Assembly (NCBI GenBank): GCA_947468085.1
Contig: CANIKY010000005.1
Coordinates: forward strand, 1-53,390
DNA from: Paracoccaceae bacterium
GTDB lineage: Bacteria > Pseudomonadota > Alphaproteobacteria > Rhodobacterales > Rhodobacteraceae
DNA: 53,390 bases
Reading direction: 5' to 3'
Positions 1 to 8,817 of the stretch are shown here, piece after piece. Under the pieces are notes generated by a model. It ran no database searches. It had not been told where the DNA came from and saw only the letters and a list, made by a program, of their open reading frames with translations. A program made the translations under genes and the position numbers. Numbering within the stretch: the first letter of the stretch is position 1; each line of letters opens with the position of its first letter.

Positions 1-44
1 GAAATCAAGGGATTCGCCGGTTGGCGATGATGGGAGCTTGCACA

Positions 45-1640
45 ATGACTGAAGGACGCGTGAACCCGGCCATGCGGCTGGAGCATCAGGGTATTTCGGG
101 GCTGGGGCGCGTGTTTTACAACCAGATCGAACCCGCCTTGGTCAACGCGGCCGTACAGCGCGGCGAGGGCAAACTTGGCCTTGGTGGGGCGTTTTTATGC
201 GAAACGGGGCGTTTCACCGGGCGGTCGCCCAACGACAAGTTCGTGGTGCGCTCTCCTTCGGTCGAAGGCGACATCTGGTGGAAAAACAACGCCGCCATGA
301 CGCCCGCAGCTTTTGACGTGCTTTACACCGATATGCTGGCCCATATGCAGGGCCGCGATTACTTTGTGCAAGACCTTTACGCGGGGGCTGACCCGATCCA
401 CCGTGTTGATCTGCGCATTGTCACCGAACTTGCGTGGCATGGCTTGTTCATCCGCCACCTGCTGCGCCGTCCTGACCGATCTGAATTGGACAGCTTTTCC
501 CCCGATTGGACCGTGATCAACTGCCCCTCGTTCAAGGCCGATCCGGCGCGCCACGGTTGTCGCAGCGCAACAGTGATTGCCCTGAACTTCGACCGAAAGC
601 TGATATTGATCGCCAACACCGCCTATGCGGGCGAGAATAAGAAGGCGGTTTTCACCCTACTAAACTACCTTTTGCCGCAAAAGGGCGTGATGGCGATGCA
701 TTGCAGCGCCAACCACGCCATCGGCAATCCAACCGACACAGCGGTGTTCTTTGGCCTGTCGGGGACGGGCAAAACCACGCTGTCGGCTGACCCGTCGCGC
801 ACACTGATCGGCGACGATGAACATGGGTGGAGCGATCGGGGCACCTTTAACTTTGAAGGTGGGTGCTATGCCAAAACCATCAACCTATCCGCCGCTGCCG
901 AACCCGAGATTTTCGCCACCACGCACCGCTTTGCGACCGTGGTGGAAAACATGGTCTATGACCCCGAAACGCTGGACCTTGATTTTGAAGATGACAGCCT
1001 GACCGCCAACACCCGCTGCGCTTATCCGCTGGACTATATCTCGAACGCCTCGGCTACGGGGTTGGGCGGGCACCCCAAGCATGTGGTGATGCTGACCTGC
1101 GATGCCTTTGGCGTCTTGCCACCCATTGCGCGGCTTAGTCCGGCGCAGGCGATGTATCACTTTTTGTCAGGTTTCACCTCCAAAGTAGCAGGGACAGAGC
1201 GCGGGGTGACCGAACCTCAACCCACCTTCTCCACCTGTTTTGGGGCGCCTTTCATGCCGCGCCGGCCGGAAGTCTACGGCAAACTGCTGGAAGAAAAAAT
1301 CGCCAAGCATGGCGCGACCTGCTGGCTGGTCAACACAGGCTGGACGGGCGGGGCCTACGGCGTGGGCAAACGGATGCCGATCAAGGCCACCCGCGCCTTG
1401 CTTGCGGCAGCTTTGGACGGGTCGCTGAACACAGCGACCTTGCGCAAGGATGCCAACTTTGGCTTTGAAGTGCCGGTGACAGTGGCAGGCGTGGAGGATA
1501 CCTTGCTGGATCCGCGCCGCACGTGGGCATCTGCGGCAGACTATGACGCGCAGGCCCGCAAACTTGTGGCGATGTTTGCCGCCAACTTCGCACAATACCT
1601 GCCCTTCATCGATGATGACGTAAAAGCCGCCGCCATCTAG
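45..1640 (+). CDS. pckA: Phosphoenolpyruvate carboxykinase (ATP)
   Basis: The 531-residue product converts oxaloacetate plus ATP to PEP and CO2, the first committed step of gluconeogenesis, in the cytoplasm. The family P-loop GLSGTGKTT is at about residues 237-245, followed by the [10 protein letters not shown] block (about 268-277) that contributes to metal and substrate binding, and the FSTCFGAPF block downstream; length is typical for the ATP-dependent enzyme. I chose the ATG at 45 because GGGAG lies 8 nt upstream and homologues begin with M-T-x-G-R-V-N-P; in-frame TTG at 21 and ATG at 27/30 would add unrelated residues. The stop interlocks tail to tail with the convergent exporter gene. 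PEPCK fits a bacterium that assimilates C2 or organic acids, as the neighbouring mcd suggests. Confidence 0.97.
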   Translation: MTEGRVNPAMRLEHQGISGLGRVFYNQIEPALVNAAVQRGEGKLGLGGAFLCETGRFTGRSPNDKFVVRSPSVEGDIWWKNNAAMTPAAFDVLYTDMLAHMQGRDYFVQDLYAGADPIHRVDLRIVTELAWHGLFIRHLLRRPDRSELDSFSPDWTVINCPSFKADPARHGCRSATVIALNFDRKLILIANTAYAGENKKAVFTLLNYLLPQKGVMAMHCSANHAIGNPTDTAVFFGLSGTGKTTLSADPSRTLIGDDEHGWSDRGTFNFEGGCYAKTINLSAAAEPEIFATTHRFATVVENMVYDPETLDLDFEDDSLTANTRCAYPLDYISNASATGLGGHPKHVVMLTCDAFGVLPPIARLSPAQAMYHFLSGFTSKVAGTERGVTEPQPTFSTCFGAPFMPRRPEVYGKLLEEKIAKHGATCWLVNTGWTGGAYGVGKRMPIKATRALLAAALDGSLNTATLRKDANFGFEVPVTVAGVEDTLLDPRRTWASAADYDAQARKLVAMFAANFAQYLPFIDDDVKAAAI

Positions 1641-2395
1641 GCCATCAGTGCCAGACGAGCCAAGTTCAGGCCCGTCAGCACAAGCAACACCTGCGTCCAG
1701 CGCCGAAAGCGCCGCTGGTCAAGCCTGTCTTGCACCCAAGTGCCTGCCATCTGCCCCAGTTGTGCAGGCACCGTCAGCGCCACCGAAAACGCCCCCGTTT
1801 GCAGCGTGATCACACCGGAATGGACATGGGCCAGCAGCAACACAAACGCACCGATCAAAAAGACCACGCCCTGCACGCGCACCGTCTCGCGCTTGTCCGC
1901 CCCGATCGACAGAAGGTACACCAGCAATGGCGGCCCCCAGATCCCCGACAATCCGCCATAAAGCCCGCCGATCGCGCCCAAAACCCACTCTGCCCGCGTG
2001 CGATGCTGCAATTTCAGCGCCAGTCGCAGGCCAGCCAGTTGTGCCACCGCAAACGCCGTGATCGGCACGCCGAGCAGCAGCAAGAAAAGTTTGTGCGGGA
2101 TAACATAGACAAAACCAGAGGAGACAATGATGAACACCACCGTGGCCACCAACATCCGCCAATAGGTGCGCATCGTTCCCAAAGCGGGCTGCAAACCTTG
2201 GCGAAAGGCTTGGGACAGGTTGGTGACAAGGGTTGGCAAGATCAATCCGGCCAGCGCCAGGTCCGGCGGTAGGAAGGATGAAAAGGCCCCCATCATGATC
2301 ATGGGCATGGCAAAGCCTACCGCCCCTTTCACAAAGCCTGCAAAAAGCGTTATCACCATCGCAGCCGCAAAGGCCGGGGTGGAAAGATTGGCCAT
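1637..2395 (-). CDS. TauE/SafE-type membrane anion exporter family protein
   Basis: This 252-residue, strongly hydrophobic inner-membrane protein matches the TauE/SafE (DUF81) family of putative sulfite or organosulfonate exporters. The sequence shows the N-terminal helix with [16 protein letters not shown] and an internal second-half counterpart around [23 protein letters not shown], the two-fold repeat expected of the family. I chose the ATG at 2395 because GGAG lies 6 nt upstream; a GTG at 2407 is in frame but has no clear ribosome site. The substrate cannot be told from sequence, and nothing nearby handles sulfur compounds. Its last four bases overlap the pckA stop on the other strand. 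Confidence 0.85.
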   Translation of the reverse strand: MANLSTPAFAAAMVITLFAGFVKGAVGFAMPMIMMGAFSSFLPPDLALAGLILPTLVTNLSQAFRQGLQPALGTMRTYWRMLVATVVFIIVSSGFVYVIPHKLFLLLLGVPITAFAVAQLAGLRLALKLQHRTRAEWVLGAIGGLYGGLSGIWGPPLLVYLLSIGADKRETVRVQGVVFLIGAFVLLLAHVHSGVITLQTGAFSVALTVPAQLGQMAGTWVQDRLDQRRFRRWTQVLLVLTGLNLARLALMA

Positions 2396-2556
2396 CAAGA
2401 ACTCCACGCAGCGGTTCTAACTTGGGCCGTCGGCAAAGGTAAGCGTCACACTGACGGGTTAGATTGCTGCGTTTTGAAACTCTTTTGGAAAATATTATTG
2501 CGCTGCATCTGCAAACGCGCTACCTCAGCCTGAATAGTAGAATCTCAGAGGGTGCC

Positions 2557-4221
2557 ATGTCCCACGATGGTCAAGATATGTCTATGAAGGCTCTATTGTC
2601 GGACCTTATGGTCCTGACAGGCCCAGCCTTAGCCGAAGCGCAGGCGCATCTGGCCGTGGCTAGGCAGGCCTTGGCCGTCAAGGTGACAGTGGCTGGCAAA
2701 GTGTCCTCTGCGGCGCTGGATCAGCACCAATATGCAGCGCACGGGCTGGCATGGCTTGCGACCTATGTCGAGGCATTGACCCAACTGCACCAATGGGCGC
2801 AAACGCTGTCGGATCAAGGCAAACTATCCGAGATGGAAGGCCTTATCCTGCAACTGGGCTTTGGCGAATACCTTGCCCAAATCGCGGGCGGCATTGCCAT
2901 GAGTCAGAGCGAAGTCGTCCGCGCCGCTGATCTGGGGATTGCCCCCTATCAGCCCGGGCCCGAAGCGCAGGCGCTGATCGCCGGTGCAGGCGACGGGGCC
3001 AAGATGCGCCTTGTGGCTTTGATGCGGGCGCAAAATGGTGCGTCCACCTTTGGCGCGTCCGGTCTGGATGACGAGCTTGAGATGATCCGCGATCAGTTCC
3101 GCCGTTTTGCGGATGAAGAGGTGGCCCCCTTTGCCCATGGCTGGCATTTGAAGGACGAGTTGATCCCGCTGGAGATCATCACCAAACTTGCCGAAATGGG
3201 TGTGTTTGGCCTGACCATCCCCGAAGAACACGGCGGCTTTGGCTTGCCCAAATCGGCGATGGTCGTGGTGTCGGAAGAGTTGTCGCGCGGCTATATCGGC
3301 GTGGGCTCTTTGGGCACGCGCAGCGAAATTGCGGCAGAGTTGATCCTTTGTGGCGGTACAGACGCGCAAAAGGCCTATTGGTTGCCCAAATTGGCGAGTG
3401 CTGAGATTTTGCCAACGGCAGTATTTACCGAGCCAAACACGGGTTCAGACCTTGGCGCTTTGCGCACCCGTGCGGTGCAAGATGGCAATGATTGGGTCGT
3501 CACAGGCAACAAGACATGGATCACTCACGCGTCGCGCACCCATGTCATGATGTTGATGGCGCGCACGGATGCGGATTCCAAGGATTACCGTGGCCTAAGC
3601 ATGTTTTTGGCCGAAAAGACCCCAGGCACAGACGAACATCCTTTCCCGACCCCCGGCATGACCGGCGGTGAGATCGAGGTTCTGGGCTACCGTGGCATGA
3701 AGGAATATGAACTGGCCTTTGACGGCTTTGCCGTGAAAGGCGAAAACCTTCTGGGCGGGGTGACTGGCCAAGGCTTCAAACAGTTGATGCAAACCTTCGA
3801 ATCGGCCCGCATCCAAACCGCTGCGCGCGCGATTGGCGTCGCACAGGCCGCGATGGAAACCGCGATGCGCTATGCCAGCGACCGCATTGCTTTTGGCAAA
3901 CCGCTGATCGACTTCCCGCGCGTCGCTGCAAAACTGGCGATGATGGCGGTGGAAATTACTATCTCGCGCCAGATCACCTATTTCGCGGCGCGGCAAAAAG
4001 ACCTTGGCAAGCGCTGCGACCTAGAGGCGGGGATGTCCAAGCTTTTGGCGGCACGGGTGGCTTGGTCGGCTGCGGACAATGGCGTGCAGATCCACGGCGG
4101 CAACGGCTTTGCCTTGGAATATGTCGCCAGCCGTCTACTGTGTGATGCGCGGATCCTGTCGATCTTTGAAGGGGCCGCCGAAATTCAGGCCCATGTGATC
4201 GCCCGCCGCCTCTTGGATTAA
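2557..4221 (+). CDS. mcd: Acyl-CoA dehydrogenase, probable (2S)-methylsuccinyl-CoA dehydrogenase
   Basis: This is a 554-residue flavoprotein of the acyl-CoA dehydrogenase family. An extra N-terminal region of about 170 residues precedes the canonical acyl-CoA dehydrogenase fold, which begins near residue 170. Seen motifs: FTEPNTGSDLGAL (FAD/acyl-CoA binding signature) and a C-terminal IFEGAAEIQ block in the region carrying the catalytic glutamate in many family members. An acyl-CoA dehydrogenase of this length with such an N-terminal extension is characteristic of methylsuccinyl-CoA dehydrogenase of the ethylmalonyl-CoA pathway, which oxidises (2S)-methylsuccinyl-CoA to mesaconyl-CoA during acetate assimilation. 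ATG 2557 is preceded by GAGGG 4 nt upstream; a TTG at 2464 is in frame but unlikely. The substrate assignment is inference; the family assignment is firm. Confidence 0.85.
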   Translation: MSHDGQDMSMKALLSDLMVLTGPALAEAQAHLAVARQALAVKVTVAGKVSSAALDQHQYAAHGLAWLATYVEALTQLHQWAQTLSDQGKLSEMEGLILQLGFGEYLAQIAGGIAMSQSEVVRAADLGIAPYQPGPEAQALIAGAGDGAKMRLVALMRAQNGASTFGASGLDDELEMIRDQFRRFADEEVAPFAHGWHLKDELIPLEIITKLAEMGVFGLTIPEEHGGFGLPKSAMVVVSEELSRGYIGVGSLGTRSEIAAELILCGGTDAQKAYWLPKLASAEILPTAVFTEPNTGSDLGALRTRAVQDGNDWVVTGNKTWITHASRTHVMMLMARTDADSKDYRGLSMFLAEKTPGTDEHPFPTPGMTGGEIEVLGYRGMKEYELAFDGFAVKGENLLGGVTGQGFKQLMQTFESARIQTAARAIGVAQAAMETAMRYASDRIAFGKPLIDFPRVAAKLAMMAVEITISRQITYFAARQKDLGKRCDLEAGMSKLLAARVAWSAADNGVQIHGGNGFALEYVASRLLCDARILSIFEGAAEIQAHVIARRLLD

Positions 4222-4272
4222 GGCCGCTGTCGCCCTATCTAAGCCCCCTATGGGTTTTGAACAGAGGGCATT

Positions 4273-5289
4273 ATGAGCGAACAAAAGATTGCACTGATCA
4301 CTGGCGTGTCTGGCTTTATCGCCAAACACGTTGTCTTGCGGTTTTTGCAGGCCGGATGGGTGGTGCGCGGCACGCTGCGCAGCCTTGAGAGGGCACAGGA
4401 GGTGCGTCAGGCCCTTGCCCCGCATCTGACCGATGCGGCGCTGGCCAACCTGAGCTTCACCAAGGCTGATCTTACCTCTGACGATGGTTGGGCAGAGGCG
4501 GCACGGGGCGCGACAGTGCTGGTTCATACGGCGTCGCCCTTCCCCTTGGAACAGCCCAAGGACCCCGCCTATCTGATCAACCCCGCCGTCCAAGGCACCC
4601 TGCGCGCCCTGCGCTTTGCCTATGCGGCCGGGATCAGGCGGGCGGTTTTGACCTCGTCCATCATCGCGGTTTATGACGAGGGCAAGCGCGGGATTCAGAA
4701 CGAGTCGCATTGGTGCGATTTGAACGCTGCGGGCACGACAGCCTATGCCAAATCTAAGACCTTGGCCGAGCGGGCGGCGTGGGATTTTGTCAAAACCGCG
4801 CCTGATCTGGCGCTGACCTGCATCAACCCCGGGCTGGTCTTGGGCCAACCGCTGGATCGCCATGTCGGCACCTCGCTCAAACTTGTCAAACGCGTGCTGG
4901 GCGGGCGCGACCCGATGGTGCCGATGTTGGGATTTGCCTGTGTCGATGTGCGCGATGTGGCCGAGATGCACCTGCGCGCGGCAGAGCAGCCGGAAACGGC
5001 GGGCAAGCGGTATTTGGCCTCGGCAGGCACGATGACGATGCCGCAGATGGCAGGGCTTTTGAAATCCGCCCACCCTGAGCGCCGCATCGCAACCAAGGTT
5101 GCGCCAAAGCTTGTGCTGCGGCTGCTAGCCCTGTTCGATCCGGCGATAAAGGGGGTGTTGCCAATGATCGGTCGCCTGCCCGAGGTGTCAAACGCCCGCG
5201 CCAAGGCCGAGATGGGAATGCAGTTCACCACCCCTGTCGATGCCCTAACCGCCAGTGCAGACTGGCTTTTGGCCCAAGGCGAGGTTTAG
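4273..5289 (+). CDS. NAD-dependent epimerase/dehydratase, dihydroflavonol reductase-like extended SDR
   Basis: The 338-residue protein is an extended short-chain dehydrogenase. The N-terminal Rossmann motif is TGVSGFIAKHV (about residues 10-20, TGxxGxxA-like), and the catalytic YxxxK is YAKSK, preceded by the LTSS block that carries the active-site serine. INPGLVLGQP and the HVGTSLK stretch match the dihydroflavonol-4-reductase/cinnamoyl-CoA reductase-like subgroup, so it probably reduces a carbonyl substrate with NAD(P)H; the substrate is unknown. The start has GAGGG about 5 nt upstream. It is 51 nt downstream of mcd and may be co-transcribed. Its stop interlocks with the convergent FAD oxidoreductase. 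Confidence 0.85.
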   Translation: MSEQKIALITGVSGFIAKHVVLRFLQAGWVVRGTLRSLERAQEVRQALAPHLTDAALANLSFTKADLTSDDGWAEAARGATVLVHTASPFPLEQPKDPAYLINPAVQGTLRALRFAYAAGIRRAVLTSSIIAVYDEGKRGIQNESHWCDLNAAGTTAYAKSKTLAERAAWDFVKTAPDLALTCINPGLVLGQPLDRHVGTSLKLVKRVLGGRDPMVPMLGFACVDVRDVAEMHLRAAEQPETAGKRYLASAGTMTMPQMAGLLKSAHPERRIATKVAPKLVLRLLALFDPAIKGVLPMIGRLPEVSNARAKAEMGMQFTTPVDALTASADWLLAQGEV

Positions 5290-6314
5290 GGGCGAAAGGC
5301 GTCGGGGATTGTATCTTTGCCCTCCAGCACCAAATCGCAGATCAGGCGGGCGGTTTCGATCGCCGTGCCAAAGCCGATCTTGAACCCGCCGTTGACAACA
5401 AAGTGCCCCGCGCGGTTGGGCCAAGCGCCGATCAGCGGGCCACGGCTTGCCGCGCGGGGCCGCAGTCCGGCCCAGCGGCTGACTTCGGGGGCATGGCACA
5501 ACACGGGTAGGGCTGCGCGCGCGCGGTCGATCAGGGTGTCGCATTGGCCATCGGTGGCCAGATCGACCCATTGGTTTTCGGTGGTAGAGCCTACGGCTAT
5601 GGTGCCATCGGCATGCGGTACGATGTGCAGCCCGTCGATGAACAGTTGCGGGCGGGTTTCGTAACCCGACAACCGCAGCAAAACGGCCTGCCCCTTGACC
5701 CCGCGCCCGACGGCTTGGCATAGGTCTTGGCCTAGTGCTTCCAGCCCTTCGGCCCCCGTGGCCCAGATGACACCGCCTTCATCTTGTGCCTCGCCCAAAA
5801 CAATCTGCGCCCCCTTCACCCGCAGCGCTTCTGCCAAGCAGGCAAGGGCAAGCTTAGGGTTGATGCGGGCCGAGAGCGTGTCGTGGATCATCTGCCCAGA
5901 TGGCGTTGCAGGTTCCCAGTCATCCCCTGTCGCCGATACAACCTGCCACACTGCTTGGCCTTGCCATAACTGCGCCGCCCCTTGAGCACGAGTTTGGGCG
6001 AGGATGACCGCTTGCGCATCCGCCAAAGGCTGCAACCGCCCGATCCGTGCATAGCCCACGGGCAGGCCTGACACCGCCTCTACCCCCGCCCACCAGTCCG
6101 CCGCGCGCAAAAGGCTTTGCAGTTGAAAGGCTTTCACAGGATTCCAGCCCTCGGGCGTGTGCGGTGTCAGAGCCCCCACCAGCCCGCCGCTGGCCCCCGC
6201 GCCGATGTGGTGGCTTTCTACCAAGCGCACCTTTGCTCCGCGCAAGACGGCCTCCCATGCCACCGAAAGGCCAAAGATTCCGCCGCCGCGAATGGTCAGA
6301 TCGACCCTTGTCAT
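5286..6314 (-). CDS. mnmC: FAD-dependent oxidoreductase, MnmC C-terminal domain type
   Basis: The 342-residue protein is a D-amino-acid oxidase-fold flavoenzyme with an N-terminal dinucleotide site (IRGGGIFGLSVAWEA, residues about 7-21) followed by the E-S/A-rich FAD strand. The C-terminal GLRPRAASRGPLIGAWP and the FVVNGGFKIGFGTA block are typical of DAO-family oxidases. In the fused MnmC of E. coli the equivalent domain removes the carboxymethyl group from cmnm5s2U34 of tRNA, and the methyltransferase domain then methylates the product. Here the partner methyltransferase is a separate, divergently transcribed gene 46 bp away, so a role in tRNA wobble uridine modification is likely. The start at 6314 was chosen because upstream in-frame codons run into the neighbour. 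A generic amine oxidase role is the alternative. Confidence 0.78.
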   Translation of the reverse strand: MTRVDLTIRGGGIFGLSVAWEAVLRGAKVRLVESHHIGAGASGGLVGALTPHTPEGWNPVKAFQLQSLLRAADWWAGVEAVSGLPVGYARIGRLQPLADAQAVILAQTRAQGAAQLWQGQAVWQVVSATGDDWEPATPSGQMIHDTLSARINPKLALACLAEALRVKGAQIVLGEAQDEGGVIWATGAEGLEALGQDLCQAVGRGVKGQAVLLRLSGYETRPQLFIDGLHIVPHADGTIAVGSTTENQWVDLATDGQCDTLIDRARAALPVLCHAPEVSRWAGLRPRAASRGPLIGAWPNRAGHFVVNGGFKIGFGTAIETARLICDLVLEGKDTIPDAFRP

Positions 6315-6360
6315 TCTTGGTGCCCTTGCCCATGGTCCGCGCCAAAAGGGCATAGGGCAA

Positions 6361-7026
6361 ATGGCAGGCAGTGAACAGGCACAAGGTCTGGCGTGGTTAG
6401 AAGGCGGGGTTCCTGTCTCGGTCCGCTTTGACGATCCGTATTTCTCGTTGGCGGGGGGGCTTGCGGAAACGGGGCATGTGTTCTTGGCCGGCAACGGGCT
6501 GCCGTGGCGGTTGCGGGCGGAGTTTCACATTGCGGAACTGGGGTTTGGTACGGGGTTGAACCTGCTTGCCACCCATCTTTTGGCCCCCGAAGTCCCCCTG
6601 CGCTATACCTCGTTTGAGGCCTATCCCATCACCGCTGGCGAGATGGCCCGTGCCCATGCCGCCTTTCCCCAAGCAGCAGCCGTTGCGGGGCCACTGGTTG
6701 CGGCATGGGCCAAGGGGCAGCGGCAGTTCACCTTGGGCGTAATTGAGGTCTGTGTGATCGAAGGCGACGCCCGCGAGACGCTGCCCACTTGGGAAGGGCG
6801 TGCGGATGCTTGGTATCTTGACGGCTTCTCTCCCGCCAAGAACCCCGAGCTTTGGGGGCAGGATTTGATGGACCAAGTCGCCCGTCACACCGCCAAGGGC
6901 GGCACCTTTGCCACCTACACCGCCGCAGGCCATGTGCGGCGGGCCTTGCAAGCGGCGGGCTTTGTCGTCACACGCCAGCCGGGCTTTGCCCGCAAGCGCC
7001 ATATGACCACAGGACAATTGCCATGA
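6361..7026 (+). CDS. mnmD: tRNA (5-methylaminomethyl-2-thiouridine)(34) methyltransferase
   Basis: The 221-residue protein corresponds to the stand-alone methyltransferase half of MnmC. The SAM-binding motif ELGFGTGLNLLATHLL sits around residues 60-75, and the AWYLDGFSPAKNPELWG block is the D-G-F-[SA]-P-x-x-N-P signature of this family. It uses SAM to methylate nm5s2U34 to mnm5s2U34 in tRNAs reading split codon boxes. A longer reading frame from 6157 is open but overlaps the divergent oxidoreductase, and only from M(6361) does the sequence resemble the family. It overlaps the following EamA gene by 4 nt (ATGA), indicating translational coupling. Confidence 0.85.
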   Translation: MAGSEQAQGLAWLEGGVPVSVRFDDPYFSLAGGLAETGHVFLAGNGLPWRLRAEFHIAELGFGTGLNLLATHLLAPEVPLRYTSFEAYPITAGEMARAHAAFPQAAAVAGPLVAAWAKGQRQFTLGVIEVCVIEGDARETLPTWEGRADAWYLDGFSPAKNPELWGQDLMDQVARHTAKGGTFATYTAAGHVRRALQAAGFVVTRQPGFARKRHMTTGQLP

Positions 7027-7889
7027 CCCGCGCACCCACCTTGGGCATCTGGCTGATGATCGCAGCAGTGTTTTCTTTCGCCGTGCAAGACGGCTTTTCG
7101 CGCTATCTGGCCGAGACATACAACACCCAGATGGTGGTGATGGTGCGCTATTGGGTCTTTGCGGCCTTTGTCATCGTGCTGGCGTTTCGCCGACCTGAAG
7201 GCTGGGCGGCGATCAAGTCCACCAAACTGCACTGGCACGTGCTGCGCGCGGTGCTGCTGGTGGCCGAGATTTGCGTGATGGTCTATGCCTACACGCTGAT
7301 TGGCCTGATCCAAGCCCTTGCCATCTTTACCATTTGTCCGCTGTTTGTGGTGGCTATGTCTGGCCCCGTCTTGGGCGAAAGGATGAGTGTGAAACGCTGG
7401 CTGGCGGTGGCTATCGGCTGTGTCGGGGTGCTGGTGATCTTGCGGCCGGGGGCGGGTGTGTTCACTTGGGCAGCGCTGTTGCCCGTGGCCTCGGCCTTTA
7501 TGTTTGCGCTGTATTCCGTGCTGACACGGCTGACCACGCGCGGCGAGCCGTTCTTTGCGGCGTTCTTTTGGCCTCCGGTGATTGGGTTGGTGCTGTCAAC
7601 GATCATCGGCCTGCCCAATTGGCAAAGCGTGGCGCCTTTTGATTGGGTCTATCTGATGGCCTATGCGGTGGTTTGCGTCCTTTCAAACTGGCTGCTGCAA
7701 AAGACGTATCAGGTGGCAGAAGCCTCGGTTGTGCAGCCCTTTGCCTATTTCCAGATCGTCTTTGTCACGGTGATTGGCATCGTAATCTACGGTGAGGTGT
7801 TGCGGCCCGAAGTCGCGATTGGGGCTGCGATTGTCGTGTTTGCGGGGCTTTATGCTCTGACCCAAGCGCGCAATGGAACCCCCGCATGA
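7023..7889 (+). CDS. EamA/DMT-family transporter (first of tandem pair)
   Basis: The 288-residue inner-membrane protein has the ten-helix pattern of the drug/metabolite transporter superfamily, made of two EamA repeats. The second half carries the conserved AEASVVQPFAYFQIVF motif that precedes the helix 9 region. The start overlaps the mnmD stop by 4 nt, and its own stop overlaps the next EamA gene by 4 nt, so all three are probably one transcript. It resembles the next gene throughout (xFSxxxQDGxxR near the N-terminus; QPFAYxQxVF near the C-terminus), indicating tandem duplication. Substrates of such proteins range from amino acids to nucleobases and cannot be predicted here. Confidence 0.87.
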   Translation: MTRAPTLGIWLMIAAVFSFAVQDGFSRYLAETYNTQMVVMVRYWVFAAFVIVLAFRRPEGWAAIKSTKLHWHVLRAVLLVAEICVMVYAYTLIGLIQALAIFTICPLFVVAMSGPVLGERMSVKRWLAVAIGCVGVLVILRPGAGVFTWAALLPVASAFMFALYSVLTRLTTRGEPFFAAFFWPPVIGLVLSTIIGLPNWQSVAPFDWVYLMAYAVVCVLSNWLLQKTYQVAEASVVQPFAYFQIVFVTVIGIVIYGEVLRPEVAIGAAIVVFAGLYALTQARNGTPA

Positions 7890-8758
7890 CCGAGCAGAAC
7901 ACGCGGCGGGGCATCTGGATGATGGTGCTGACCACGGTGATCTTTTCGGCGCAAGACGGAGTGACGCGGCATTTGACGATGCAGTACCCCGTGCAAATGG
8001 TCGTGATGCTACGCTTTTGGTTCTTTGCGCTGTTTGTCATCTGGCTGTCAGCCCGCCAAGCGGGCGGATTGCGCGCCGCCGTGCGCACGCGCCAAGCGCC
8101 GCTGCATATCGTTCGGGGCCTGATACTGGTCGGGCAGATTTGCATGACGGGTCTGGCCTTTGCCCACAACGGCCTGATCGAGTCACATTCGCTGTTGACC
8201 AGTTACCCCTTGATGGTCGCCGCCCTGTCTGGGCCGTTTTTGGGCGAAAAGGTCGGCTGGCGGCGGTGGACGGCTATTTTGTTGGGCTTTAGCGGCATTT
8301 TGGTGATGCTGCGACCGGGGCTGTCGGTGTTTTCGATATGGTCGGTGCTGCCACTGCTGGCGGCGTTGATCTTTGCCGTCTACTCGGTGCTGACGCGCTA
8401 TGCCGCGCGGCAAGATAAGGCGCAGGTCAGTTTCTTTTGGACGGGCGTGGTGGGGGCCGTGGGGATGACATTCTTTGGGCTGCCCGTCTGGACGACAATG
8501 GCGCCGATGGATTGGGGCTGGATGCTGGTGTTGTGCTGCACCTCTTGCGTGGGGCACTACTGCTTGATCCGCGCCTATGATCTGGCCGAGGCAAGCGCCG
8601 TGCAGCCCTTTGCCTATCTGCAACTGGTGTTCATTGGCTTTGTGGGGATTTTTCTGTTCCACGAAACGCTGCGGGTGAATGTGATTTTCGGATCAGGCAT
8701 CGTGATTGCGGCGGGCTTGTTCACCCTTTGGAGGCAAAGGGTGACGGGGCGGGGGTGA
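7886..8758 (+). CDS. EamA/DMT-family transporter (second of tandem pair)
   Basis: The 290-residue protein has ten predicted membrane segments in two EamA halves. The N-terminus (MMVLTTVIFSAQDGVTR) and the AEASAVQPFAYLQLVF block closely parallel the preceding gene, with which it overlaps by 4 nt. Together they may be paralogous exporters or, less likely, a two-subunit transporter of the paired SMR kind; each is full length, so independent transporters are more plausible. The substrate is unknown. Confidence 0.87.
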   Translation: MTEQNTRRGIWMMVLTTVIFSAQDGVTRHLTMQYPVQMVVMLRFWFFALFVIWLSARQAGGLRAAVRTRQAPLHIVRGLILVGQICMTGLAFAHNGLIESHSLLTSYPLMVAALSGPFLGEKVGWRRWTAILLGFSGILVMLRPGLSVFSIWSVLPLLAALIFAVYSVLTRYAARQDKAQVSFFWTGVVGAVGMTFFGLPVWTTMAPMDWGWMLVLCCTSCVGHYCLIRAYDLAEASAVQPFAYLQLVFIGFVGIFLFHETLRVNVIFGSGIVIAAGLFTLWRQRVTGRG

Positions 8759-8787
8759 GGGGTTTTCTTTTTTCCCTGTTCGGCCTA

Positions 8788-8804
8788 TTTAGAATCATTC
8801 CAAA
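8788..8804 (+). promoter_or_regulatory. Irr-type iron control element (ICE box)
   Basis: The sequence TTTAGAATCATTCCAAA is an interrupted inverted repeat (TTTAGAA, 3-nt spacer, TTCcAAA) with one mismatch to the known alphaproteobacterial Irr/ICE consensus TTTAGAA-N3-TTCTAAA. It lies 13 nt upstream of the mbfA start codon, within the short non-coding gap, where a bound repressor would block the promoter. Irr control of mbfA is established in Agrobacterium and Bradyrhizobium. Irr itself is not in this window. Confidence 0.8.
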
Positions 8805-8817
8805 TTAGGGGCGAACC

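Noticed and set aside
4135-5073. 312-codon minus-strand frame opposite the SDR gene
   Set aside because: It is antisense to a gene with a clear Rossmann motif and YxxxK site; no domain is recognisable.
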